Below are positions 37,522-44,718 of a DNA stretch of 64,000 nucleotides, in pieces. Below the pieces are notes generated by a model. That model did no database searches, had not been told where the DNA came from, and was given only the letters and a program-made list of their open reading frames with translations. The stretch's first letter is position 1, and each line of letters starts with the position of its first letter. The position numbers were made by a program, and so were the translations under genes. This DNA comes from Aquincola tertiaricarbonis (GTDB lineage: Bacteria; Pseudomonadota; Gammaproteobacteria; Burkholderiales; Burkholderiaceae_C): contig NZ_JZUE01000003.1 in assembly GCF_000969605.1 (NCBI RefSeq), forward strand, positions 186,001-250,000, written 5' to 3'.

Positions 37522-38406
37522 ATGAAACCGCCGCTCACCCGCCCCCGCAGCCTGCTGGTGGCCACCGACCTCAGCAGCCGCTGCGACCGTGCCATCGACC
37601 GCGCGGTGCTGCTGGCGCGCGAATGGGGCGCCCGGCTGGTGGTGGTCACGGTGCCGGAGCGTGCGCAGCTGGGCCAGCTGCAGGCGCAAGGGCCGCTGGC
37701 CCTCACCGGCGAGGAAGCCGAGCTGCTGCAGGCACAGGCCCGCCGCCGGCTGCAGGCCGAGCTGGGCGAAGCCGGCGTGCCCTATGACGTGCAGGTGGCG
37801 CATGGTCCGGTGGGCGCGGCGCTGCTGAAGGTGGCGGACGAGCAGCGCTGCGACCTCATCGTCACCGGCACCGCGCGCGCCCATGGCCTGGGCCGGCTGG
37901 TGCTGGGCTCCACGGTCGACCTGCTGGTGCGGCGCTCGCCGGTGCCGGTGCTGGTGGTGCGCCAGCGCGGCCGCCGGGCCTATCCGCGGCTGATCGTGGC
38001 CAGCGACTGGTCGCCGCCCTCGCGCCATGCGCTGGAAGTGGCGGCCACCGGCTGGCCAGAGGCACCGATCACCTTGTTCCATGCCTTCGGCGCCGCCTAT
38101 CCCGCGCGCGCCGGGGTGGACCTGGCCTCGGCCCGCGACGCGGGTGGGGAGCAGGCCACCCGCGCGGCCGCCGCCTTCATCGCCGGGTGCACCCTGCCCG
38201 AGCCGGTGCGGCTGCGGCTGCGGCTGTGGCTGGACTCGGGCGACCCCGGCCTGTTGCTGCAGCAGCACGGCTGGCGGCATCCTGAGGACCTGGTGGTGCT
38301 GGGCACCGCCGGCCGCAGCGGCCTGGCCGCGATGCTGCTGGGCAGCGTGGCCGAGCGGCTGCTGGACATGATCGAGAACGACGTGCTGCTGGTGCGGCCG
38401 GTGTGA
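37522..38406 (+). CDS. Tandem universal stress protein (two UspA domains)
   Basis: This 294-residue cytoplasmic protein contains two UspA domains. The first runs from about residue 7 ([20 protein letters not shown]) to about 150, with the nucleotide-loop pattern [19 protein letters not shown] and PVPVLVVRQ. The second runs from about 154 ([17 protein letters not shown]) to the end, with [19 protein letters not shown]. Both keep the G-2x-G-9x-G/S loop that binds ATP in relatives. Proteins of this kind support survival in low oxygen or starvation. The FNR-like box upstream agrees with such a role. Confidence 0.93.
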   Translation: MKPPLTRPRSLLVATDLSSRCDRAIDRAVLLAREWGARLVVVTVPERAQLGQLQAQGPLALTGEEAELLQAQARRRLQAELGEAGVPYDVQVAHGPVGAALLKVADEQRCDLIVTGTARAHGLGRLVLGSTVDLLVRRSPVPVLVVRQRGRRAYPRLIVASDWSPPSRHALEVAATGWPEAPITLFHAFGAAYPARAGVDLASARDAGGEQATRAAAAFIAGCTLPEPVRLRLRLWLDSGDPGLLLQQHGWRHPEDLVVLGTAGRSGLAAMLLGSVAERLLDMIENDVLLVRPV

Positions 38407-38500
38407 AGCGTGGCTTCACGGTGAAGAAAGCTTCCGCTGACTGGCGGCGGCGCACGGCGCGGCCGAAGATGAGGCCATCGCAACCTCTTGGAACCGCACC

Positions 38501-39142
38501 ATGAAGATCGCCCTGATCGGCGGCACCGGCTTCGTCGGCAAGGCCGTGCTCGATGAACTGCTGCGCCGCGGCCATGCCGTGACCGCGCTGGCCCGCGACA
38601 CCGGCAAGTACGCCGGCCGCGACGGCGTGACCGCCGTGAAGGCCGATGCGCTGGACGCGCAGCAGGTGGCCGCCGCCGTCGCCGGCCACGACGCCGTGAT
38701 CGACGCCTACAACCCCGGCTGGGGCCTGCCCGACATCCACGACCTGTTCCTCAAGGGCACCGAAGCCATCCTCGACGGCGTGCAGGCCGCGGGCCTGAAG
38801 CGCGTGCTGGTGGTCGGCGGCGCCGGCAGCCTGTTCATCGCGCCGGGGCTGCAGTTGATCGATACGCCGGAGTTCCCGGCCGAGTGGAAGCAGGGCGCGC
38901 TGGCCGCCCGCGAGGCGCTGAACCGCATCCGCGGCCGCAACGCGCTCGACTGGACCTTCCTGTCGCCGCCGGTGCACCTGGCGCCCGGCGAGCGCACCGG
39001 CGCCTACCGCGTGGGCGGCGACGAGGTGCCGATGGTGGCTGGCGAACCCGCCGGCATCAGCGTGGCCGACCTGGCCGTGGCGATCGTCGACGAGATCGAG
39101 ACGCCGAAGCACGTGCAGAAGCGCTTCACCGTCTACAGCTGA
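38501..39142 (+). CDS. NAD(P)-binding protein, atypical short-chain dehydrogenase (NmrA/YwnB-like)
   Basis: This 213-residue single-domain Rossmann protein begins KIALIGGTGFVGKAVLDELL with the glycine motif GGTGFVG at residues 8-14. The second strand ends VTALARDTGKYAG, with an Arg that suits NADP. The middle part contains VVGGAGSLFIAPG, and the C-terminal part LDWTFLSPPVHLAPGERTG is typical of the YwnB/NmrA group. Substrate and role are unknown; relatives include NAD(P)H-binding redox sensors. It stands alone between the stress protein and the convergent oxygenase gene, 10 bp away. Confidence 0.88.
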   Translation: MKIALIGGTGFVGKAVLDELLRRGHAVTALARDTGKYAGRDGVTAVKADALDAQQVAAAVAGHDAVIDAYNPGWGLPDIHDLFLKGTEAILDGVQAAGLKRVLVVGGAGSLFIAPGLQLIDTPEFPAEWKQGALAAREALNRIRGRNALDWTFLSPPVHLAPGERTGAYRVGGDEVPMVAGEPAGISVADLAVAIVDEIETPKHVQKRFTVYS

Positions 39143-39152
39143 ACCCGCCCCA

Positions 39153-40142
39153 TCAATATTTGGCGAAGTTGGCGTTCACGCGGCGGTACAGGTAGTCCTC
39201 CGCCGTGATCGGCTCGTACTTCCTGCCCGGGCCCTGGATCACCACGTCGCGGTTGGCCTGGGCGAAGAAGGCCAGGCTGTAGCGCGCGCCCTGGTATTCG
39301 TCGGGGCGCGGGTTCTTCACCCGGTGGAAATTGCTCTTGAGCTGGTCGTCGCTCCAGCGCATCAGCATGTCGCCGATGTTGCAGGTGATCACGTCGTCGG
39401 CCGGCTCGATTGGCGTCCACTCCTGCTTCTCGTGCTCCTTGCCCGGCAGCACCTGCAGCCCGCCCTGTCCCGCCTGCTGGAACAGCAGCGTCAGGCAGTC
39501 GAAGTCGGTGTGGGCACCGGCGCGCCACAGGCCCAGGTTGTCGCGCCGCTCGGGCGGAATCGCGAAGTAGTGCAGCAGCCGCAGCGTGCTCTGGTAGGCC
39601 GGCACCGACGGATCATGCGCCTGGGTGAAGAACTGGTTGCCAAAGGCAAGCTTGTCGGCGAAGCAGGACAGGATCTTCATCGCCACCGACCAGCATTGCG
39701 CCTCGAAGCCCAGCATCGTTTGTTGAAAGCCGGGCAGCGCTTCTTCGCCGGGCCACAGGCCGTCCATGTGCGGCCGGGTGATCTGGTAGCTCTCCTTCTG
39801 GTCCGGCGTACCGGCGGAAGGGCGAACCTGGGCACGGCTTTCCCAGCCGGCGTTGAAGGCCTTCTTCAGCGGGTGGCGGGCCTTCACCTCCTCCGGCAGC
39901 GCGAAGAAGGCCTGCGTCATCGCGAACGCGCGCTGGATGTCGGCCAGCGGAATGCCGTGGTTCGTCAGCTGGAAGAAGCCGATGTCGATTGACGCGGGCC
40001 AGAGCTGCTCGGTGATCTCGGCGCGGCGCTCGTCGAAGTTGCTCAGGTCGATGCGGCGGATCTCGCGCTGGTGCGTCTCCGAGCCCATCGAGCCCATGCG
40101 GCTTTCCTTGGCCAGCTCCTGCATCGTGTAGGGGGTGCTCAT
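39153..40142 (-). CDS. Isopenicillin N synthase-family 2-oxoglutarate/Fe(II) oxygenase
   Basis: This 329-residue non-haem iron oxygenase has the family N-terminal region (IDLSNFDERRAEITEQLWPA, GFFQLTNHGIPL). The iron ligands are His211 and Asp213 (GAHTDFDCLT) and His273 (FHRVKNP). The RYSLAFF segment supplies the usual 2-oxoglutarate-binding Arg. All catalytic residues are present. It ends a minus-strand cluster of LysR, binding protein and deaminase, 12 bp after the deaminase. The context suggests oxidation of a small nitrogen compound, perhaps a purine or pyrimidine derivative; that is inference. It is clearly not a penicillin gene. Confidence 0.9.
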   Translation of the reverse strand: MSTPYTMQELAKESRMGSMGSETHQREIRRIDLSNFDERRAEITEQLWPASIDIGFFQLTNHGIPLADIQRAFAMTQAFFALPEEVKARHPLKKAFNAGWESRAQVRPSAGTPDQKESYQITRPHMDGLWPGEEALPGFQQTMLGFEAQCWSVAMKILSCFADKLAFGNQFFTQAHDPSVPAYQSTLRLLHYFAIPPERRDNLGLWRAGAHTDFDCLTLLFQQAGQGGLQVLPGKEHEKQEWTPIEPADDVITCNIGDMLMRWSDDQLKSNFHRVKNPRPDEYQGARYSLAFFAQANRDVVIQGPGRKYEPITAEDYLYRRVNANFAKY

Positions 40143-40154
40143 CGTCGTGTTCCT

Positions 40155-40640
40155 TCAGATCTTCCAGTAGGCGCGGTGCGGTGCCGCGGCTTCGTCGAGC
40201 AGCGAGGGCCCGACTACTTCGATGGCGTGCGGCGCGGCGGCAAAGACCTCGCGGCACGACATCACGATGTCGCCCGCGCCGGCCTGCGCCACGCGGAATT
40301 CACGCAGGCTCACCGCGTCGATGCCGAAGACCACGCGGCGGATGTTCGACCAGAAGATGGCTCCGGCGCACATCACGCAGGGCTCGCCCGAGGCGTACAT
40401 CGTGGCGCCGGCCATCACGTCGCGGTGGTGGGCCGGCGTGGCCAGCCGCAGCGCGTTGGTCTCGGCATGCGCGGTGCAGTCGCCGGTCACCGCGTTGTCG
40501 TTGGCGGCCTCGGCCAGCACCTGGCCGTCGGCCGAGACGATCACCGCGCCGAAGGGCCGGTTGCCGGCCTTCGACGTGATGGCCGAGAGTTCGATGGCGC
40601 GCCGCAGGTACAGCGCGTCGTGTTCGTTCAGGTCGTCCAT
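40155..40640 (-). CDS. Nucleoside/guanine deaminase-like zinc deaminase
   Basis: This 161-residue deaminase belongs to the cytidine/deoxycytidylate superfamily. The zinc site is His58 and Glu60 in TAHAETNAL, with Cys88 and Cys91 in GEPCVMC. Overall shape (RPFGAVIVSADGQVL, FWSNIRRVVFGIDA) resembles guanine deaminase (GuaD-type) and tRNA adenosine deaminase relatives. The context makes a free base more likely than tRNA. It lies 4 bp after the binding-protein gene and 12 bp before the oxygenase. Confidence 0.92.
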   Translation of the reverse strand: MDDLNEHDALYLRRAIELSAITSKAGNRPFGAVIVSADGQVLAEAANDNAVTGDCTAHAETNALRLATPAHHRDVMAGATMYASGEPCVMCAGAIFWSNIRRVVFGIDAVSLREFRVAQAGAGDIVMSCREVFAAAPHAIEVVGPSLLDEAAAPHRAYWKI

Positions 40641-40644
40641 CGCG

Positions 40645-41667
40645 TCAGGCCTTCATCGTGCGTTCCGCCTTCGGCGGCAGGAACGACAGGTTGTACAGCG
40701 CATCCGCATTCGGCACCTGCTTCAGGGCGAAGGTCTGGCTGACCTCGGCGACCTGCTGGCGCACCAGCTCGGGCCGCACGTCGCCCAGGACATGGCTGCG
40801 GGTGTCGGCATTGGCGACGTAGCCAGCGGTGATCCTGAAGCGCTCGGCCTCCACCTTCTCGTCGACCATCGGCTCACGGCGCTTGACGTACTGCATCGCG
40901 GCCACCGGGTCGGCCAGGCATTCCAGCAGCGCGCGGTTGGTGGCCTTGAGGAAGCCGCGCACCGCCTGCGGCTTGTCGGCCATCAACTTGGTGGAGGCCA
41001 GGATCGCATTGCCGTACAGGTTGAGGCCCGCCTCGGCATACGACAGCACGCTGAGCTGCGCCGGATCGATGCGCTGGAACAGCGACAGCGCCGAGTCGTG
41101 GAAGTAGGTGGCGCCGTCCACGTCGCCGCGGATGATCACGTTGTCGCGCTGCGAGAAATCGGTGGTCACCCACTCGATGGCCTCGGCCTTCATGCCGGCA
41201 TGCCGGGCCGCCATCGGCCAGGCGCGGCGGGTGCTTTCCACCGCCGCAGCGGCGATGCGCTTGCCCTGCAGGCTCTTGAAGTCCTGCGTGATGCCGCGGT
41301 CCTTGCGGCCGATGATCACGAACGGCGCGCGGTTGTAGTACTGGTAGACGGCCTGCAGCAGCGGCGCGCCGGGCTGCGAGGCATTGAACTCGATCAGCGC
41401 GCTGATGTCGCCGAAGCCCATGTCGTAGGCCCCGCTGGCCACACGGGTGATGGCCGCCACCGAGCCGCTGCCCACGTCGAAGCTGGGCTCCAGGCCCTCG
41501 GCCTCGTAGTAGCCCCTGTACAAGGCGACGAAGAAGGGCGCCACCTGGCCGCTGATGCGGAAGTCCAGCGTGAACTTGAGCTTGGTGAGCGGCTGCGCAC
41601 GCAGCACCGGGGCGGCGAGCCCCGCGACGCTGGCGGTGCCGAATTGCAGGAAGTGGCGGCGTTGCAT
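40645..41667 (-). CDS. NMT1/ThiY-like ABC transporter substrate-binding protein
   Basis: This is a 340-residue periplasmic binding protein of the NMT1 type, which includes pyrimidine, sulfonate and nitrate binders. Its N-terminus, MQRRHFLQFGTASVAGL, has a twin-arginine RRxFL pattern and an ALA-like cleavage region (VLRAQP), so it may be Tat-exported. LDFRISGQVAPFFVALYRGY and VAAITRVASGAYDMGFGD are family features. No permease or ATPase gene is nearby, so it must use a remote transporter or act alone. The ligand is unknown. It starts 91 bp after the LysR gene, and an inverted repeat lies between the two. Confidence 0.9.
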   Translation of the reverse strand: MQRRHFLQFGTASVAGLAAPVLRAQPLTKLKFTLDFRISGQVAPFFVALYRGYYEAEGLEPSFDVGSGSVAAITRVASGAYDMGFGDISALIEFNASQPGAPLLQAVYQYYNRAPFVIIGRKDRGITQDFKSLQGKRIAAAAVESTRRAWPMAARHAGMKAEAIEWVTTDFSQRDNVIIRGDVDGATYFHDSALSLFQRIDPAQLSVLSYAEAGLNLYGNAILASTKLMADKPQAVRGFLKATNRALLECLADPVAAMQYVKRREPMVDEKVEAERFRITAGYVANADTRSHVLGDVRPELVRQQVAEVSQTFALKQVPNADALYNLSFLPPKAERTMKA

Positions 41668-41743
41668 GGGGTGCTCCTGGTGACCGATGAGGCCAGTCTA
41701 GGAAGCAGGGGATCATGGCAATAGGCCGCTGCAGGCCATACCT

Positions 41744-41765
41744 GGCATAACGGATCTGTTATGCC
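41744..41765. promoter_or_regulatory. Inverted repeat between the LysR gene and the binding-protein gene
   Basis: GGCATAAC (41744-41751) and GTTATGCC (41758-41765) are exact inverted arms around six bases. The right arm overlaps the LysR stop codon. The centre is about 88 bases upstream of the binding-protein start. The position and the ATAAC-N6-GTTAT core suit a LysR recognition site. There is no T tract for termination on the minus strand. Confidence 0.6.
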
Positions 41766-42682
41766 GGCAGTCCTTCGGCCACGGCGCCCACCTGCTGGCG
41801 CAGCCAGCGGCTGGCGGCGCTGGTGTGGTTGCGCTCGTGCCAGAGCTGGTAGAAGCGCATCGGCGGAATCTCGCTCGGCGCCCGCACCACGGTGATCGGC
41901 CAGCTGGCCGCATAGTGCTCGGCGAAGCGGCGCGCGGTGGTGAACACCAGGTCGGTGGCCATCAGCACCTCGGGCACGAGGTTGAACTCCGGCACCGTGG
42001 CGGCGATCTGCCGCTGGTAGCCGGTTTTGGCCAGCTCGCCGTCGATCGGGCCGGTGCGCGGCGTGCTGCTGGCCGCGGGCGCCAGGTGGCGCATGCGCAG
42101 GTAGCGCGCCAGCGGCAGCCGCCGCTCCTGCTCGAAGGGGTGGCCGCGCCGCATCATGCACACCACCTCGTCGGTGTAGAGCATGCCGGTGCGCAGGTCT
42201 TCCCGCGGGCGCGGGTCGTTGCTGATGACCAGGTCCACGCCGCCCTCATCCAGCGCCTGCGCCACATCGAAGGCCGGGTTCGATGGCCGGATGTGCGCGC
42301 CGATGCGGCTGCCCGCGCCGGTCAGCCTCGCGATCACCTGGGGCAGGAAGGTGGGCGGCAGGCAGTCGGCGCAGACGATGTTGAAGGCCTTGTCGGCGGC
42401 CGCCGGGTCGAAGGTGGAGATGCCTTCCAGCCGTGCCACCTGGCCCAGGATCTCGCGCAGCGGCGCCTTCAGCGCGGCGGCCCGCTCGGTGAGCACCATG
42501 CGGCCGCCGCTGCGCACCAGCAGCGGGTCGGCCAGCACCTCGCGCAGCCGCTGCAGCTTGCGGCTGACCGCCGGCTGGGCCTGCCCGGCGCTGTCGGCCA
42601 CCCGCGTGATGCTGCACTCCTGCAGCAGCAGCGACAGCAGGCGAAGGTCGTTCAGGTTGAGCGAGAGCAGGGCATCTTGCAT
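41759..42682 (-). CDS. LysR-family transcriptional regulator
   Basis: This is a 307-residue LysR regulator with the wHTH at about residues 8-70 (LNDLRLLSLLLQECSITRVA, QPAVSRKLQRLREVLADPLL) and an effector domain from about 95. It resembles the NodD/NahR-like branch (LSLNLNDLRLL start, FNIVCADCLPPTFLP). It lies upstream of the binding protein, deaminase and oxygenase on the same strand and probably controls them. Its start is only 22 bases from tRNA-Gly, which is transcribed the other way, so the two promoters must overlap. Confidence 0.93.
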   Translation of the reverse strand: MQDALLSLNLNDLRLLSLLLQECSITRVADSAGQAQPAVSRKLQRLREVLADPLLVRSGGRMVLTERAAALKAPLREILGQVARLEGISTFDPAAADKAFNIVCADCLPPTFLPQVIARLTGAGSRIGAHIRPSNPAFDVAQALDEGGVDLVISNDPRPREDLRTGMLYTDEVVCMMRRGHPFEQERRLPLARYLRMRHLAPAASSTPRTGPIDGELAKTGYQRQIAATVPEFNLVPEVLMATDLVFTTARRFAEHYAASWPITVVRAPSEIPPMRFYQLWHERNHTSAASRWLRQQVGAVAEGLPA

Positions 42683-42704
42683 GGCGTAAACTGCGCGCAG
42701 ACAC

Positions 42705-42778
42705 GCGGGTGTAGTTCAATGGTAGAACGGCAGCTTCCCAAGCTTCATACGAGGGTTCGATTCCCTTCACCCGCTCCA
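42705..42778 (+). tRNA. tRNA-Gly (CCC)
   Basis: This is a 74-nt tRNA with encoded CCA. Acceptor GCGGGTG pairs with CACCCGC (one G-C set, all paired). The D-arm GTAGTTCAATGGTAGAAC and T-arm GAGGGTTCGATTCCCTT closely match glycine tRNAs. The loop TTCCCAA gives anticodon CCC. The anticodon stem GCAGC/GCTTC has one C-U mismatch at its second pair. The gene is divergent from LysR and followed at once by a terminator. Confidence 0.95.
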
Positions 42779-42785
42779 ATGCTGC

Positions 42786-42809
42786 AAGGTCGCCACGTGC
42801 GGCCTTTTT
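42786..42809 (+). terminator. Rho-independent terminator after tRNA-Gly
   Basis: AAGGTCGC (42786-42793) pairs with GCGGCCTT (42799-42806), with one G-U pair, around a five-base loop. A T tract extends to 42809. It separates the tRNA from the GGDEF gene, which starts 20 bases later. Confidence 0.88.
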
Positions 42810-42828
42810 CTTTGGTGCAGGGAACAGC

Positions 42829-43746
42829 ATGAGCACGACCTACCAACTGCTGGCGATCGGGCCGGTGCCGGCCGATCTGGCGGGCTCGGCGTGGGGGCCC
42901 TTCGTGGTCACCGCCACCACCTTCGAAGAAGCCAACGGCGTGCTGCACCGCCAGCCCTTCGACGCGGTGCTGATGACGCTGGACGAGGACGAGATGCAGC
43001 AGCTACCGCTGTGGCCGGCGCTTTCGCATGCGGTGCTGGATGCAGCGGTGCTGGTGGTCACGCCGCAGGTGTCGCCGCTGGTGGCCATGCGGCTGCTGCA
43101 GGCCGGCGTGCAGGACGTGCTGTCGCCCAACGAGAATGAGACCCTGCCGCGCCGCGTGCGCCTGGGCATCGAGCGCAAGCAGCTGGACCGCACCGCCCGC
43201 AAGGCCCACGCCACCGACCTGGCCACCGGCCTGCCCAACCATGCGCAGCTGCAGGAACACATGACCCATTTGCTGGCGCTGCGCGAGCGTGAGCCGGCGC
43301 CGATGGCCCTGGTGGTGCTGCGCATCGAGGGCTTTGCCACCGCGGCCGCGCGCATGGGTGGCGAGGCCGCCAACGTGCTGCGGCGCAAGGTGGCGGTGCG
43401 GCTGCGGGCCGGCCTGCGCGCCAGCGACGTGGTGGCCTCGGTGGGCCACGATGTGTTCGCGGTGCTGCTGGCCTGGGTGGACAACGCCGAGGACGTGCCC
43501 GGCGTGGTGAACAAGCTGGTGGCCAGCCTTCAGCGGCCCTTCAGCGTGGCCGGCGGCGACGTGGCGGTGGCCGTGAGCGCCGGCGTGGGCCACTATCCGG
43601 AGCATGGCAAGGATGCGGGCGCGCTGATGCGCCGGGCGATGGGCCAGGCCGCCAGCATGGCGCCGGTGGGACGCGCCGGCTTCGCCAACCGGGTGGAGCG
43701 CGGCCCGTCGGCGGCCGCCAACGACGAGGACGCGCCGGGCGAGTGA
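42829..43746 (+). CDS. Degenerate GGDEF protein with pseudo-receiver domain
   Basis: This is a 305-residue protein. Residues 1-115 look like a receiver fold (FDAVLMTLDEDEM, AVLVVTPQVSPLVAMRLLQA) but lack the phospho-acceptor aspartate. A GGDEF domain follows (about 125-285: ATDLATGLPNHAQL to VSAGVGHYPEHGKDAGALMR). Its catalytic motif is GHDVF at residues 206-210 instead of GGDEF, so cyclic di-GMP synthesis is unlikely. The inhibitory-site motif RxxD is retained five residues upstream as RASD (197-200), so it may bind c-di-GMP as a receptor. No membrane segment. The target is unknown. Confidence 0.85.
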   Translation: MSTTYQLLAIGPVPADLAGSAWGPFVVTATTFEEANGVLHRQPFDAVLMTLDEDEMQQLPLWPALSHAVLDAAVLVVTPQVSPLVAMRLLQAGVQDVLSPNENETLPRRVRLGIERKQLDRTARKAHATDLATGLPNHAQLQEHMTHLLALREREPAPMALVVLRIEGFATAAARMGGEAANVLRRKVAVRLRAGLRASDVVASVGHDVFAVLLAWVDNAEDVPGVVNKLVASLQRPFSVAGGDVAVAVSAGVGHYPEHGKDAGALMRRAMGQAASMAPVGRAGFANRVERGPSAAANDEDAPGE

Positions 43747-43785
43747 GCCACCGGCGCGCGGCGCCGGCTCAGCGCCGGCGGCCGT

Positions 43786-44685
43786 TCACCAGAACAGCAG
43801 CCACAGCAGGGCCGCGATCAGCAGCCACTTGCCGGCGTAGTACACGCCGCGGTGGCTGGCCTTGAGTGCCTTGGCCTTCAGCCGCAACCGGTACACGCCG
43901 GCGAACAGCCGGTTCAGCCCGCCCACCTGCTCGCCCTCCACGTTCTGGCTGGAAGCCGCCGCCATCACGTGCTTGGCGAAGAAGCGGTTGAACCAGCGCA
44001 GCGGCGCGAAGTGCAGCGGCCGCTCCACGTCGCAGAACAGGATCACGCGCTGCTGCTGCGTGGCGTTCTCGGCATGGTGGATGTAGGTCTCGTCGAACAT
44101 CACCGCCTCGCCGTCGCGCCAGTGGTAGCGCTGGCCGTCCACCTCGATGTAACAGGCGGGGTCGTTGGGCGTGGCCAGGCCCAGGTGGTAGCGCAGCGAG
44201 CCGGCATAGGGGTCGCGGTGGCGCACCAGCTTGGCTCCTGGCGGCAGGCTGGCGAACATCGCCGCCTTGATCGACGGGATCTGCCGCAGCAGCGCCACCG
44301 TCTGCGGGCAGTGCGCCAGGGCCGATGGCATCTCCTTGCCGTACCAGCTGAGGTAGAAGCGCTTCCAGCCGGTGCGGAAGAAGGAGTTGAAGCCCACGTC
44401 GTTGTAGCCCGCCGCTGCGCGGATGGCGCCGTCGTCGTTCAGCCGCAGGGCCTCCTCGCGGATGAGCTGCCAGTTGGCGGCCAGGGGCGAGAGGTCGGGG
44501 AAGCTCCTGGGGTCGAGGTAGGGCTGCGTGGGCGCACGCGAGAACAGCACCATCAGGCTGTTCAGCGGCGCCAGCAGCACGGTGAAGTCGAGCGCCCGCT
44601 TCAGGCTGAAGCGCACCTTGCCGCGCAGGTGCACATGCAGTGCGGCGGCCAGGAAGACGAGGAACAAGACATGCCGGAACTCCAT
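43786..44685 (-). CDS. lpxO: LpxO-like lipid A hydroxylase (aspartyl/asparaginyl hydroxylase family)
   Basis: This is a 299-residue Fe(II)/2-oxoglutarate dioxygenase with an N-terminal hydrophobic anchor (VLFLVFLAAALHVHL) and a C-terminal one (KWLLIAALLWLLFW). The catalytic region contains HRDPYAGSLRYHLGL, with the His-x-Asp pair, then FDETYIHHAENATQQQRVIL, with the distal His and Arg. LpxO proteins add a 2-hydroxyl group to a lipid A acyl chain, which changes envelope permeability. It follows gabD on the same strand but is functionally separate. Confidence 0.9.
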   Translation of the reverse strand: MEFRHVLFLVFLAAALHVHLRGKVRFSLKRALDFTVLLAPLNSLMVLFSRAPTQPYLDPRSFPDLSPLAANWQLIREEALRLNDDGAIRAAAGYNDVGFNSFFRTGWKRFYLSWYGKEMPSALAHCPQTVALLRQIPSIKAAMFASLPPGAKLVRHRDPYAGSLRYHLGLATPNDPACYIEVDGQRYHWRDGEAVMFDETYIHHAENATQQQRVILFCDVERPLHFAPLRWFNRFFAKHVMAAASSQNVEGEQVGGLNRLFAGVYRLRLKAKALKASHRGVYYAGKWLLIAALLWLLFW

Positions 44686-44718
44686 GGCGGCCTGGACTGC
44701 TGAATGGCGGGGCCGCGA

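Noticed and set aside
38403-38426. Inverted repeats GTGAAGC/GCTTCAC over the stop of the universal stress protein
   Set aside because: The stem is short and is followed by GGTGAAGAAAG with no T tract. It may be a chance hairpin, so it is not called a terminator.
39153-40142. Isopenicillin N synthase (antibiotic synthesis)
   Set aside because: Only the oxygenase fold and iron triad are shared. No ACV synthetase or other antibiotic gene is near, and the neighbours point to nitrogen-compound metabolism.
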